This document shows, one piece after another, positions 34,945-43,102 of a stretch of DNA of 64,000 nt (positions within the stretch are counted from its first letter, which is position 1; every line of letters begins with the position of its first letter). Source of the stretch: Caballeronia sordidicola (GTDB lineage Bacteria; Pseudomonadota; Gammaproteobacteria; Burkholderiales; Burkholderiaceae); contig NZ_JNFG01000021.1 in the NCBI RefSeq assembly GCF_000729995.1, positions 1-64,000 of the forward strand, given 5' to 3'. The notes under the pieces were generated by a model that saw nothing but the letters and a program-made list of their open reading frames with translations, searched no databases and had not been told where the DNA came from. A program made the position numbers and the translations under genes.

Positions 34945-36297
34945 TCAACGCGCGGGTGCTTCGAGCGCCGCGGCGATGCGCAACAGCGCGTCGTCGTCAT
35001 CCTGGGCGCGCATGAGTTGCGCGCTGGTTGGCAGGCCGTCCGCGTCGACACCGGACGGCATCGCGACCGCGGGGGTATCGAGGAAACTGCCCAACATGGT
35101 CATCGCGAGCGTCTGCAGGTTCACGCGCGAGAACAAGTCGGGATCGGTTTCGAGCGGCGCGAGCAACGGCGCGACGTGTGGGGTCGTGGGCATGACGAGC
35201 GTTGCGCCTGCGGCTTCTTTGGCGAACACCACGATTAAGTCCTTACGTCGCGCGAGGAGTTGCTCGAGGCGGCCGGACGGAACCGTGCGATTCGCTTCGA
35301 GGCGGACGCGCACGCGCTGATCAATTCGCTTGGCGTCCGGCGAATCGAGTAACGCGCGATGCATCGCAAACGCTTCGAGTCCACCGAGCCAGCCATGATC
35401 GCGAATCAAATCGCGCACGGCGGCCAGCACGGCGAGCGGCTTTCGCTCGATCACCGCGCCCGCTTGTTCCAGACGTGCGACGAGACGTTCGAAATTTTCA
35501 GCGACAGCCGGCGTCACCGAATAACGCTCGAACAGATCCGGATCGACGATAAAACGCGTGCCGGCCAACGTGGTGGTATCGGTGGACGATGGCGGCTGGG
35601 TTGCGCGCACGGCAGCATCGAACGCAATGCAGTCCGTCACGTTCGTGGCAAGCGGGCCGCACGTGTCGAGCGTCGCCGACAACGCGACCATGCCGTCGCG
35701 CGAGTACCGGCCAGCGCTAGCCCGATAGCCGGTGAGGCCATTGAATGCGCTCGGCACGCGGATCGAGCCACCGGTGTCAGTCCCGATTGCAATAGGCACA
35801 ATGCCCGCAGCCACCGCGACTGCCGCGCCGGATGAGGAACCGCCGGGTGCGCGTCGGCCACCGTCGAGTAAAAGATTTGTCGCCGTGCCGAAGTGCGGGT
35901 TGAGCCCAAGTCCCGAGAACGCAAATTCGCTCAAACCCGTCTTGCCGATACACACCATGCCGGCGCGCGTGCCCGCTGCGACCAGCGACGCGTCCTTGTT
36001 AGCGTTCGGATGCTCCGCGAATACGGCGGACCCAGCCGTGGTGAGCGTGCCTGCTATATCGAAGAGATCTTTCCACGCGATCGGCACGCCATCGAGCGCG
36101 CTCAGCGGTCGGCCTTCGCGCCAGCGTCGCGCGGATGCAGCCGCTTCGAGCCGCGCACGCTCCGCCGTGACGGTGAGAAATACAGTGGGAGCTGCAAGCG
36201 CTTTCAGCAGGGCAGCTTCTGCCACCTCGACGGGATCAGCATCCCCAGCCGCATAAGCGCGAGACAACTCAACGGCCGTGATCGGGGAAATGGACAT
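34945..36297 (-). CDS. Amidase-signature family amidase
   Basis: A 450-residue amidase-signature enzyme with the full Ser-cisSer-Lys triad: Lys76 (GVPIAWKD), Ser155 in PGGSSSG and the nucleophile Ser178 in GTDTGGSIR. It hydrolyses an amide to acid and ammonia in the cytoplasm. It is the first gene of the nine-gene leftward operon and lies 61 bp before the NodB-fold hydrolase. Substrate is unknown; in a cyclic imide pathway it would be the half-amidase. Other amidases of this family act on ureides, nitrile-derived amides or peptides. Confidence 0.87.
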   Translation of the reverse strand: MSISPITAVELSRAYAAGDADPVEVAEAALLKALAAPTVFLTVTAERARLEAAASARRWREGRPLSALDGVPIAWKDLFDIAGTLTTAGSAVFAEHPNANKDASLVAAGTRAGMVCIGKTGLSEFAFSGLGLNPHFGTATNLLLDGGRRAPGGSSSGAAVAVAAGIVPIAIGTDTGGSIRVPSAFNGLTGYRASAGRYSRDGMVALSATLDTCGPLATNVTDCIAFDAAVRATQPPSSTDTTTLAGTRFIVDPDLFERYSVTPAVAENFERLVARLEQAGAVIERKPLAVLAAVRDLIRDHGWLGGLEAFAMHRALLDSPDAKRIDQRVRVRLEANRTVPSGRLEQLLARRKDLIVVFAKEAAGATLVMPTTPHVAPLLAPLETDPDLFSRVNLQTLAMTMLGSFLDTPAVAMPSGVDADGLPTSAQLMRAQDDDDALLRIAAALEAPAR

Positions 36298-36691
36298 CGC
36301 GCCTTAGATCGTCAGAGTTATAAATGGATGTCGTCAACAACATTCATTTTTATTAGACGAGACCAAAAACGGATCGAATAGAGGGGGTTTACCCTGTTTG
36401 TATTTGTTTGAAGGGGAGAGGAGACGCGCGGCGTCACCGATCGTTCCGTGCGCGCGAAGACGCGATGGTCACTTTGAGATGGGGATAAGGAGAAACCGCG
36501 GGGGAAGCGGCAATTGATCGTGCGACGGGCTAGCCAGCCTGAGGGCTATGCCGAAAGGTCAATATCGGTCGATGACAAGACGGTGCATTGATAGCAATCG
36601 TGAACAGCAAGATGAGGTTGTTCGGTATGCCTCGGTGCCGGCGCAGCCGAATTCCATTCCCCTTCGAAGCGCACCGATCAGTGTCTGCCTT
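36298..36691. other. Intergenic region upstream of the amidase operon
   Basis: About 390 bp between the amidase start and the end of the HxlR gene. The part next to the amidase is AT-richer and should hold the operon promoter. I see no convincing ORF, repeat or terminator here. Confidence 0.5.
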
Positions 36692-37093
36692 CTACGCCTC
36701 CACCGTCCGCGCACTCAGGATGCGCGACAGATTCACTTCAATCCAGTCCGCCAATGACGTGACCTGCCGCGCGACTTCCTCCCCCAGCGGCGTCAGCCGA
36801 TAGTCCACATGCGGCGGCACTTCGTCATACGCAGTGCGGATCACAAAACCATCGGCGGCCAACCACTGCAGCGTCTGCGCGAGCATCTTTTCGCTCACGC
36901 CATCCACCTTCCGGCGCAGATCGCTGAAACGGCAGGTCTGCTCGAGCAGCACCATCAAGACGAGAACGCCCCACCGGCTGGTGACATGCTTGAGCACTTC
37001 CCGCGACGGGCAGTCCGCCGACAGCAATTCACCACGACGCACCAGATCCGACAACGGCACACCGTCGCCATGCAAATCAACATTGGAGTCCAT
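36692..37093 (-). CDS. HxlR family regulator (QorR/YtfH-like)
   Basis: A 133-residue HxlR winged-helix regulator. An N-terminal Cys (DCPSREVLKHVTSRWGVLVLMVLL) precedes FSDLRRKVDGVSEKMLAQTLQWLAADGFV and the wing VDYRLTPLGEE. The N-terminal Cys is the redox switch of QorR-type members. It is divergent from a QorB-like quinone reductase, the same pairing as ytfH-ytfG in E. coli and qorR-qorB in Corynebacterium. GAGGTAAG precedes the ATG. Confidence 0.85.
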   Translation of the reverse strand: MDSNVDLHGDGVPLSDLVRRGELLSADCPSREVLKHVTSRWGVLVLMVLLEQTCRFSDLRRKVDGVSEKMLAQTLQWLAADGFVIRTAYDEVPPHVDYRLTPLGEEVARQVTSLADWIEVNLSRILSARTVEA

Positions 37094-37097
37094 CGAT

Positions 37098-37121
37098 ACT
37101 TACCTCGGCGTACGTACTTAC
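37098..37121. promoter_or_regulatory. Candidate HxlR operator
   Basis: Two ACTTAC copies start 18 bp apart (37098 and 37116) between the divergent HxlR and reductase genes, with the self-complementary TACGTA (37111-37116) between them. HxlR regulators control their divergent partner from this position. The motif is proposed from position only. Confidence 0.35.
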
Positions 37122-37181
37122 GAAAAGTTAGTTTATCCGATACGGTACGGTTTCTGTCGCATTCATCCCAGGAGTTTGATC

Positions 37182-38036
37182 ATGATCGTCGTTACCGGAG
37201 CCACCGGCCAACTTGGCCGGCTTGTTATCAAAGCGTTGTTGAAGACCCAACCGGCAAGCGACATTGTTGCCGCTGTACGCAATCCGGAGAAGGCGGCCGA
37301 TCTCGCCGCGCTGGGCGTGCAAGTTCGGCGTGCCGACTATAACGAACCGGCCACGCTCGACGCCGCCTTCAAGGGCGCCGACAAATTGTTGCTGATTTCA
37401 TCGAATGAACTCGGCCGGCGCGCAATCCAGCATCGCGCCGCAATCGATGCCGCTAAGCGCAGCGGGGTGCAGTTGATCGGCTACACCAGCGTACTGCGCG
37501 CCGATACATCGCCGCTCGGACTGGCCGAGGAACATCGCGAGACGGAAGAGGCGCTGCGCGCGTCCGGCGTACCGTTCGTTTTGCTACGTAACGGTTGGTA
37601 CACCGAGAACTACGCCCACGGCATCCCGGCTGCGCTCGAACACGGCGCGATCCTCGGCAGCGCGGGCGACGGCAGGATTGCATCGGCGGCACGCGCGGAC
37701 TATGCGGAAGCGGCAGCGCTGGTAATGACTCGCGACGCCCAGGCGGGACGCGTTTATGAACTGGCCGGCGATTCCGCCTACACCCTCGCGGAACTGGCTG
37801 CCGAAGTAACACGGCAGTCGGGCAAGAAGGTCGAATACCGGAATCTTTCCGAGGCAGACCACAAGGCCGCGCTGATCAGCGTCGGGTTGCCGGAAGTCGT
37901 GGCTGCGCTGCTGTCCGACTCGGATACCGCTGCATCGAAAGGCGCACTCTTCGACGAGGGTCATCAGTTGAGTCAACTCCTTGACCGTCCGACTACGCCC
38001 CTGACTACCGTGGTGGCGGAAGCGCTCGCGGCGTGA
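37182..38036 (+). CDS. NAD(P)H:quinone oxidoreductase-like (QorB/YtfG family)
   Basis: A 284-residue atypical SDR/NmrA-like protein. GATGQLG gives the nucleotide-binding loop and the fold continues through AAVRNPEKAADLAALGVQ, KLLLISSNELGRR, the TSVLRAD strand and LLRNGWYTENY. This is the QorB/YtfG pattern of quinone reductases. AGGAG lies 8 bp before the ATG at 37182; an upstream open frame to 36834 crosses the divergent gene and is not coding. The HxlR partner suggests induction by quinones or diamide-like oxidants. Confidence 0.85.
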   Translation: MIVVTGATGQLGRLVIKALLKTQPASDIVAAVRNPEKAADLAALGVQVRRADYNEPATLDAAFKGADKLLLISSNELGRRAIQHRAAIDAAKRSGVQLIGYTSVLRADTSPLGLAEEHRETEEALRASGVPFVLLRNGWYTENYAHGIPAALEHGAILGSAGDGRIASAARADYAEAAALVMTRDAQAGRVYELAGDSAYTLAELAAEVTRQSGKKVEYRNLSEADHKAALISVGLPEVVAALLSDSDTAASKGALFDEGHQLSQLLDRPTTPLTTVVAEALAA

Positions 38037-38251
38037 TCGCAAGTTTCTTATAGCTTGTAGCGATAGTGCGTGTCGTGCAGTCGACGGGATCGACACGCGC
38101 AAGTCGTTCAATGTAACGATGGCGTTGCATTGTCCTTATTGTTCTTCGGCCGCCGAACTCAGGCAACTGTCCCCGGCATTGACGCCGGCAGGCTCCGTCC
38201 ATTCATCTAGCGTACGCACGTCGGCCCTTCAGGTTTCACTACCCCGAGCTC

Positions 38252-38304
38252 ACCTCGAACCGAGGTTTTCCAACGCGTTGACCGCGACAGCGCGCGGTCA
38301 ACGC
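38252..38304. repeat. Two hairpins upstream of the recombinase gene
   Basis: A small hairpin ACCTCG-AAC-CGAGGT followed by TT (38252-38268) is terminator-like for rightward transcription. Right after it comes a perfect 12-bp inverted repeat GCGTTGACCGCG / CGCGGTCAACGC with the 6-nt loop ACAGCG (38275-38304). The second lies 105 bp before the recombinase ATG, just ahead of an AT-rich promoter-like stretch. It could be an operator, a recombination site or a terminator. The rest of 38037-38409 shows no gene. Confidence 0.6.
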
Positions 38305-38409
38305 TTGCATATGTTCGTATACTTATCAGATGTAGTGTTTTTTGTTGTCAAACCGCCTGTACGCTGGTAGCCTCCCTCCAAGCTATTGAAACGAAAGCAT
38401 AAATAACTC

Positions 38410-40344
38410 ATGCCGGCTGCTTTACCTACGTCATCCGTTCGCAATCCCGAGAACCGCTCCTCAATCAAGCGGCTTACTCGAGAGCATTTCGCGCTCTATC
38501 GCGGATATCTGGATGGGGTTTCGGTCGAGCAACTGCATGCGACTTACGGCGACGCCACCACCGACATCCGGGCGACCCGCCGTCTGATCGGCCTGTTGCG
38601 CGACACCCTGTCGGGCGCTGCACGCCGTACCCGCGATGTCGAAGCCACGCATCTTCTGCGCCTCAGACCCGGCAGCATTCCTGACGCACAGCGGCTGGCA
38701 GTCAGCGAGATGCCAACGCTGGAGGCCTTTCGTGAATCGGTCGACCCCAACGGTTTCCATAGTGAAGCCGAACTGCTGGAGCTTTATCAGGCGGAATTTC
38801 CCCAGGAAAACAGTCTTGGGGTCGATCGGCGTTCAACCCGAAATGCCCGCCTGCGCCGGCGTCAAATCGACGCCCTCGCCCGCATGGAAGCCAGTCTGGT
38901 CCAGGCGCCGCAGGCAGACCACCCGGTCGCGAGCTGGCTCGAGCCCGCGATTGCCGGCCGCCTTCAACACACTGGTATACATACGCTCGCCGATCTCCTT
39001 GGATACATCGAGCAGCGCGGTCACCGCTGGTATGCAAGCGTGGCGCGCGTCGGGCCAAAGGCGGCTCGCCGGATAGTCGACTGGCTCGCTCTTCACGCGG
39101 ATTCGCTCCGTCATACGCTGTCCAAACGTGCGCTCACCCCGCGTCGGCGCTTATCCAGCGGCGATCCGGCGCTGCTGCGGCCGCGCCAGAACGGCATCGT
39201 GCCGATCGAATCACTCGCTGTACCCGCGGAGATGGACGGATCGGCGGGTACCAATCGGGCTCGAAACCGCAGTTTGCCCTGTTCGCTGGGCACGGATTTG
39301 CAGGCGATCGATGCGTGGCTTGCCACTCCGCAACTCAGTCCGCACACCGCCCGCGCTTATCGCCGGGAGGCCGAACGCCTGCTTCTGTGGGCGATCAACG
39401 AAAAGAAAAAGGCGTTATCGTCGTTGGACGGCGCCGACTGCGCGGGGTATATCGGGACGTTTTTGGCCGATCCGCAGCCAGCTGCCCGCTGGGTTGGACG
39501 CGCGAAAATCGAGCGAACTCACCTGGATTGGCGACCGTTTATTGGCGCCCTCTCCAATCGCAGCCGGGAAACCGCGCGGGCAATTCTTCACGCAATGGGC
39601 CAGTGGCTGGTCGCGCAGAACTATTGGGCGCACAACCCGTTTTCGGCTGCCCCGGCGGTGGCGATCGGCGCGCGGATTGACGTTTCGGGGCGCTCGCTTG
39701 ATCACGGGCAGTGGCAAAGCGTAGTCCAGGCGGCTTCTCGCGACCGGTATTCTCAACGGGAATTGCGCGACTATCTGGCGCTGAATCTTGCCTACTCGAC
39801 CGGGCTGCGGCGTGCGGAACTGGCGGATGCGACAACCGGCCGACTGATCCGGCCTGCGGCAGAAGACGAGCCCGACGGCGCATCGACCATCGCCTGGCAA
39901 CTGGCAATCCCCGGAAAAGGCCCTGCGGCGCGGACCATTCCGGTCCCACAGGCCATCATGCAATTGGTTTTTGAGAACTTGCGAGCCCGCGGTTTGCCCG
40001 GGGACCCCGCCGCTTGTCCGGCCGACACCCCGCTCCTGGCGCATTTTCGCACCGGCAATTCACTGACCCCGGACGGGATGGGGCAAGTATTCCGGCGGTT
40101 GTTCTCCTGGGCCGCTCTTCTCTCAACGCCGCAAAATCTGCTTGATTCCCGTCGCTATTTCAATGCGAGTACGCACTGGGTCCGTCACACCCACTCGCAT
40201 CACGCACTCGAAAGCGGCATGGATTGCCGCGAGGTTCAGGTCCGCCTCGGCCATGCCAACCTTTCCACCACGCGTCTTTATGTAAAAGCCCGACGCCACG
40301 GTTCGCTCGCAGACGGTAGAACCGGCGTTGTGTCGTCGCGCTAA
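38410..40344 (+). CDS. Tyrosine recombinase with N-terminal DUF3701-like and helix-hairpin-helix parts
   Basis: A 644-residue site-specific recombinase, nearly twice the usual size. The C-terminal catalytic domain has Arg467 (TGLRRAEL), a likely Lys503, the box HWVR (His589, Arg592), His615 in LGHANLST and the nucleophile Tyr624 in TRLYV. Residues about 300-400 form the core-binding domain. Residues about 25-120 resemble the DUF3701 phage-integrase N-domain and 175-225 an HhH motif (VARVGPKAARRIVDWL). Large recombinases of this type sit beside parA-parB-rep modules on Burkholderiales secondary replicons. Resolving replicon dimers is a plausible role. It lies 246 bp before parA. Confidence 0.85.
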   Translation: MPAALPTSSVRNPENRSSIKRLTREHFALYRGYLDGVSVEQLHATYGDATTDIRATRRLIGLLRDTLSGAARRTRDVEATHLLRLRPGSIPDAQRLAVSEMPTLEAFRESVDPNGFHSEAELLELYQAEFPQENSLGVDRRSTRNARLRRRQIDALARMEASLVQAPQADHPVASWLEPAIAGRLQHTGIHTLADLLGYIEQRGHRWYASVARVGPKAARRIVDWLALHADSLRHTLSKRALTPRRRLSSGDPALLRPRQNGIVPIESLAVPAEMDGSAGTNRARNRSLPCSLGTDLQAIDAWLATPQLSPHTARAYRREAERLLLWAINEKKKALSSLDGADCAGYIGTFLADPQPAARWVGRAKIERTHLDWRPFIGALSNRSRETARAILHAMGQWLVAQNYWAHNPFSAAPAVAIGARIDVSGRSLDHGQWQSVVQAASRDRYSQRELRDYLALNLAYSTGLRRAELADATTGRLIRPAAEDEPDGASTIAWQLAIPGKGPAARTIPVPQAIMQLVFENLRARGLPGDPAACPADTPLLAHFRTGNSLTPDGMGQVFRRLFSWAALLSTPQNLLDSRRYFNASTHWVRHTHSHHALESGMDCREVQVRLGHANLSTTRLYVKARRHGSLADGRTGVVSSR

Positions 40345-40530
40345 CAGCAAGAAATTCCTCGCCGACGCTTGAATCTACAGACCTAAAGCGTCGCAAAGCC
40401 CCCGATTTCCCTCAAGTCTTTTCTCACCTTTCTCCTCGAAGCCCAACAACCACGTGGCTTTGCGGCTACCCCGGTTCGGCAAAGTTTACTTGCGTTTACT
40501 CCGTATACCTCTTAGTCTTCGGTTACCGTC

Positions 40531-40572
40531 GGTTCTACCTTTTAAGGGAGAATCCACGTTTTTGGTAGAACC
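40531..40572. promoter_or_regulatory. Inverted repeat upstream of parA
   Basis: GGTTCTACC (40531-40539) and GGTAGAACC (40564-40572) are perfect inverted 9-mers 24 bp apart, ending 18 bp before the parA ATG. Their spacing of just over three helical turns suits a looped or cooperative operator. ParA proteins with an N-terminal DNA-binding domain repress their own operon, so this is a good candidate site. Confidence 0.6.
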
Positions 40573-40590
40573 AGAGCCACCGGGAAGAAC

Positions 40591-41787
40591 ATGGATATTA
40601 ACCTTTCGACGCCACCCATCGAAGTGACGCCGGACGACCTCGTCAATTTGGCGGCTCGCTCCGCGAAAATGCTCGAGCGAATTCGCACTCAAATGCTCCA
40701 GCCGTTCCCACGGAAGGTTGCCCCGGTGTTCCCGAGCGGCAAACTGCAGGAACTGTGCGGCATCGACAAAGCCCGCTTCTCCTATCTGATCAAGAAAGGG
40801 GAACTGCCTCAAGGCACCCAGGAGAAGGCTGGGGCCGCGCGGCAGTTTACGCTCGCCGAAACCATCGAATGGGTCAAGGCGGAACGCAAGCCACGACAAC
40901 GTCCGGCGGGAAAGGACGGGAAAATCATCGCAATTGGCAACTTCAAGGGCGGCGTGACCAAGACCACGACGTCCATGGTATTGGCGCAAGGTTTGTCGTT
41001 GCGTCATGGCCGACGCGTCCTCCATATAGATATGGACCCACAGGGCAGCGCGACCACGCTGTACGGGATCAACCCGCACGCGGAAATCAACGGCGACCAG
41101 ACTATCTTGCCTCTGATCGAGGCTTACGTCAGCGGCGAAACCTTCGACATGAAGCATTTGCCGATGCAGACGTATTGGGAAAACCTTGACCTGATCCCGT
41201 CATCCACGGACCTGTTCAACGCCGAATTCATGCTCCCGGCGCGCGTTCACGCATCGCCGAGCGCAAAGTTCTGGAACGTGCTGAACGACGGTCTCAAGGA
41301 ACTCAAGCACGAGTACGACTACATCATCATCGATACCGCGCCCACGTTGAGTTACCTGACCATCAATGCGCTTTTCGCGGCAGATGGGGTCATCGTGCCG
41401 GTCATGCCGGACACCCTCTCGTTCGCATCGATGGTCCAGTTCTGGTCGCTTTTCTCCGACATGGTCTCCGGGATGAAGCAATTCGGCGAGTCAGCCGATG
41501 AAGCTAAGGTGTTCGATTTCATCGACATCCTGGTAACGCGTATGCCGAACAAGGCGAATGCGTCCATCGTTCGCGACTGGGTCATTACGACCTATGGCGA
41601 GCGTGTCTTGCCGGTCGAAATCCCGGAAACGGATCTTGCCCGGACGACCACCAACGATTTTTCGACGGTGTACGACTTCCCGAACTATGACGGCAATGCC
41701 GCAACGCTTCGACGAATCCGAGTGCCGTATGACCAGGTTGTAGATCTGATCGACAGCAAGGTCTGTTACCTCTGGGACAAGGAGTAA
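40591..41787 (+). CDS. parA: Type Ia ParA partition ATPase
   Basis: A 398-residue ParA of the type Ia layout. Residues 1-105 form a DNA-binding extension (HTH-like segment about 48-72, KLQELCGIDKARFSYLIKKG), which lets the protein repress its own operon. The ATPase follows, with deviant Walker A KGGVTKTT (119-126, signature Lys119 and Lys124), HIDMDPQGSAT for A', and IIIDTAP for Walker B. It positions the replicon before division together with ParB. GGGAAGAAC precedes the ATG. parB follows 2 bp after its stop codon. Confidence 0.93.
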   Translation: MDINLSTPPIEVTPDDLVNLAARSAKMLERIRTQMLQPFPRKVAPVFPSGKLQELCGIDKARFSYLIKKGELPQGTQEKAGAARQFTLAETIEWVKAERKPRQRPAGKDGKIIAIGNFKGGVTKTTTSMVLAQGLSLRHGRRVLHIDMDPQGSATTLYGINPHAEINGDQTILPLIEAYVSGETFDMKHLPMQTYWENLDLIPSSTDLFNAEFMLPARVHASPSAKFWNVLNDGLKELKHEYDYIIIDTAPTLSYLTINALFAADGVIVPVMPDTLSFASMVQFWSLFSDMVSGMKQFGESADEAKVFDFIDILVTRMPNKANASIVRDWVITTYGERVLPVEIPETDLARTTTNDFSTVYDFPNYDGNAATLRRIRVPYDQVVDLIDSKVCYLWDKE

Positions 41788-41789
41788 GC

Positions 41790-42752
41790 ATGTCTACAGC
41801 AGCGAAACAAAAGGCAAAGGCGGCAGGTATTCGACTGGACGACGATGGCATGGATACGCCTTCCGAACCGGTCATGCCTCGCACCGCGCCTGGGCAGTTG
41901 ATCGGTCTTCAGGGCCGCGTTCACAGCCAGCAGGCTGAAATTGACAAACTGAAACGGGCGCTGGAACAGCGCGCTCCCGGCAAACTCCCGCTGGATAAGC
42001 TTCACGAGATCCCGGGCCGACGCCGACGTCTTACGGCTGCAGAGTACGCAGAGCTTAAAGCGAACCTGACGGCATACCCGCTCGCCCAGCCGATTACGGT
42101 GCGCGAACGCCACGACGGCGAGTACGACATCGTGGCCGGTCATAACCGGGCTTCGGTGTATCGCGAACTGGGTCGCACCGAGATTGACGGCATTGTGCTG
42201 GACATCGATGCGTCGATGGTTGAGTACGCCGCCTTCTTCTCGAATCTCTTGTCGCCCACTCTTTCGGACTTTGAGAAATTCTGGGGCTTCAAATCGCTTC
42301 AGGACTCAACGGGAATTACGAAAGAAGATCTAGCGAAGGCCGCAGGCATTAGCGACTCGCACGTCGGGCGGATCATGAAGTTCGATCTGCTGCCTGACGA
42401 GTGCAAGGAACTGCTGGCAACTCGACCCGAACGATTGGGGAGTAACGCAGCAGAACAAATGGCTAAGGCGGTGGCGGAGGGTCGCGTAGACAAAGTAAAA
42501 GCGGCGATCGAGCGGCTTTTGGCTGATGACGCATACACCCAGGCGCAAGCGGTTGCGGCAACAAAGCCGGATCGAGCCCCCCGCGAGAAACATGAGCCCC
42601 TGATCGTCAAGCGCGGCGCAAAGAAGGTTTGCCAGATTTCAGCGCGAAATGGGGTGGTCGGGGTTTCGTTCTCCGGCAAAGCCGCTGACGAAGCAGAGCA
42701 ATGGGCAGAACGGATTCACGCGTTCATTGAGTCGGAACTCGAAAAGCAGTGA
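41790..42752 (+). CDS. parB: ParB-family centromere-binding partition protein
   Basis: A 320-residue ParB. The N-terminal domain carries AGHNRASVYRELG (116-128), a variant of the GENRR CTPase box. A central helix-turn-helix reads ITKEDLAKAAGISDSHVGRIMKF (about 176-198). A short coiled stretch QQAEIDKLKRALEQ lies at 47-60. The C terminus (about 250-320) is likely the dimer domain. Its stop codon touches the first copy of the TCCCTAGTAGGGAA repeat, its probable binding site. The ParB CTP-binding residues are imperfectly conserved (HNR in place of ENR). Confidence 0.92.
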   Translation: MSTAAKQKAKAAGIRLDDDGMDTPSEPVMPRTAPGQLIGLQGRVHSQQAEIDKLKRALEQRAPGKLPLDKLHEIPGRRRRLTAAEYAELKANLTAYPLAQPITVRERHDGEYDIVAGHNRASVYRELGRTEIDGIVLDIDASMVEYAAFFSNLLSPTLSDFEKFWGFKSLQDSTGITKEDLAKAAGISDSHVGRIMKFDLLPDECKELLATRPERLGSNAAEQMAKAVAEGRVDKVKAAIERLLADDAYTQAQAVAATKPDRAPREKHEPLIVKRGAKKVCQISARNGVVGVSFSGKAADEAEQWAERIHAFIESELEKQ

Positions 42753-42872
42753 TCCCTAGTAGGGAACTGCTTTAAATCAACGACTTAGCGCGCAGCACAT
42801 CAGCACCTTGAAGTCTTGAATCTCGACTCAAGACTTCCCTAGTAGGGAATCGTTAAAAATCATGGACTTAGC
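42753..42872. repeat. Candidate centromere (parS): two long repeats around a hairpin
   Basis: Two copies of a roughly 37-bp unit start 83 bp apart (42753 and 42836). Both have TCCCTAGTAGGGAA, then AAATCA at offset 21 and GACTTAGC at offset 29, with spacer bases differing. The first part is a palindrome; in copy two it is the perfect 15-mer TTCCCTAGTAGGGAA. Between them lies a perfect 10-bp hairpin GAAGTCTTGA / TCAAGACTTC with 8-nt loop (42810-42837). The site begins at the parB stop codon, where plasmid centromeres commonly lie. Confidence 0.7.
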
Positions 42873-42930
42873 TCAGCAGTCCGCCAAACGACCGAGAACG
42901 ATCATGAACTGATTTCAATGCAGGAAAAAC

Positions 42931-42960
42931 AAAAGCCTTCGGCGGGAACCGAAGGCTTTT
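42931..42960. terminator. Bidirectional rho-independent terminator between parB and rep
   Basis: AAAAGCCTTCGG and CCGAAGGCTTTT are perfect 12-bp arms with the loop CGGGAA. Each strand ends in four T residues after a GC-rich stem, so it can stop transcription both ways. It insulates rep from the par operon. Confidence 0.85.
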
Positions 42961-43102
42961 GAATAATCGGGCTTCGCTGTCGCTTGCCCACCGCTGCATT
43001 TCTCCGACGGGAATCGGATAAAGGCCCAACACCTCGAAGTGTAGCGGATAGCGATCGGCAGTCAAGCGTTTCTCTTCCATTTTGAAGAAATGGACGTGTG
43101 AC

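Noticed and set aside
38119..38370. 83-codon frame with an N-terminal CPYC motif upstream of the recombinase
   Set aside because: It runs across both hairpins of that region and ends in the promoter-like AT-rich stretch; composition is not coding-like after the first residues.
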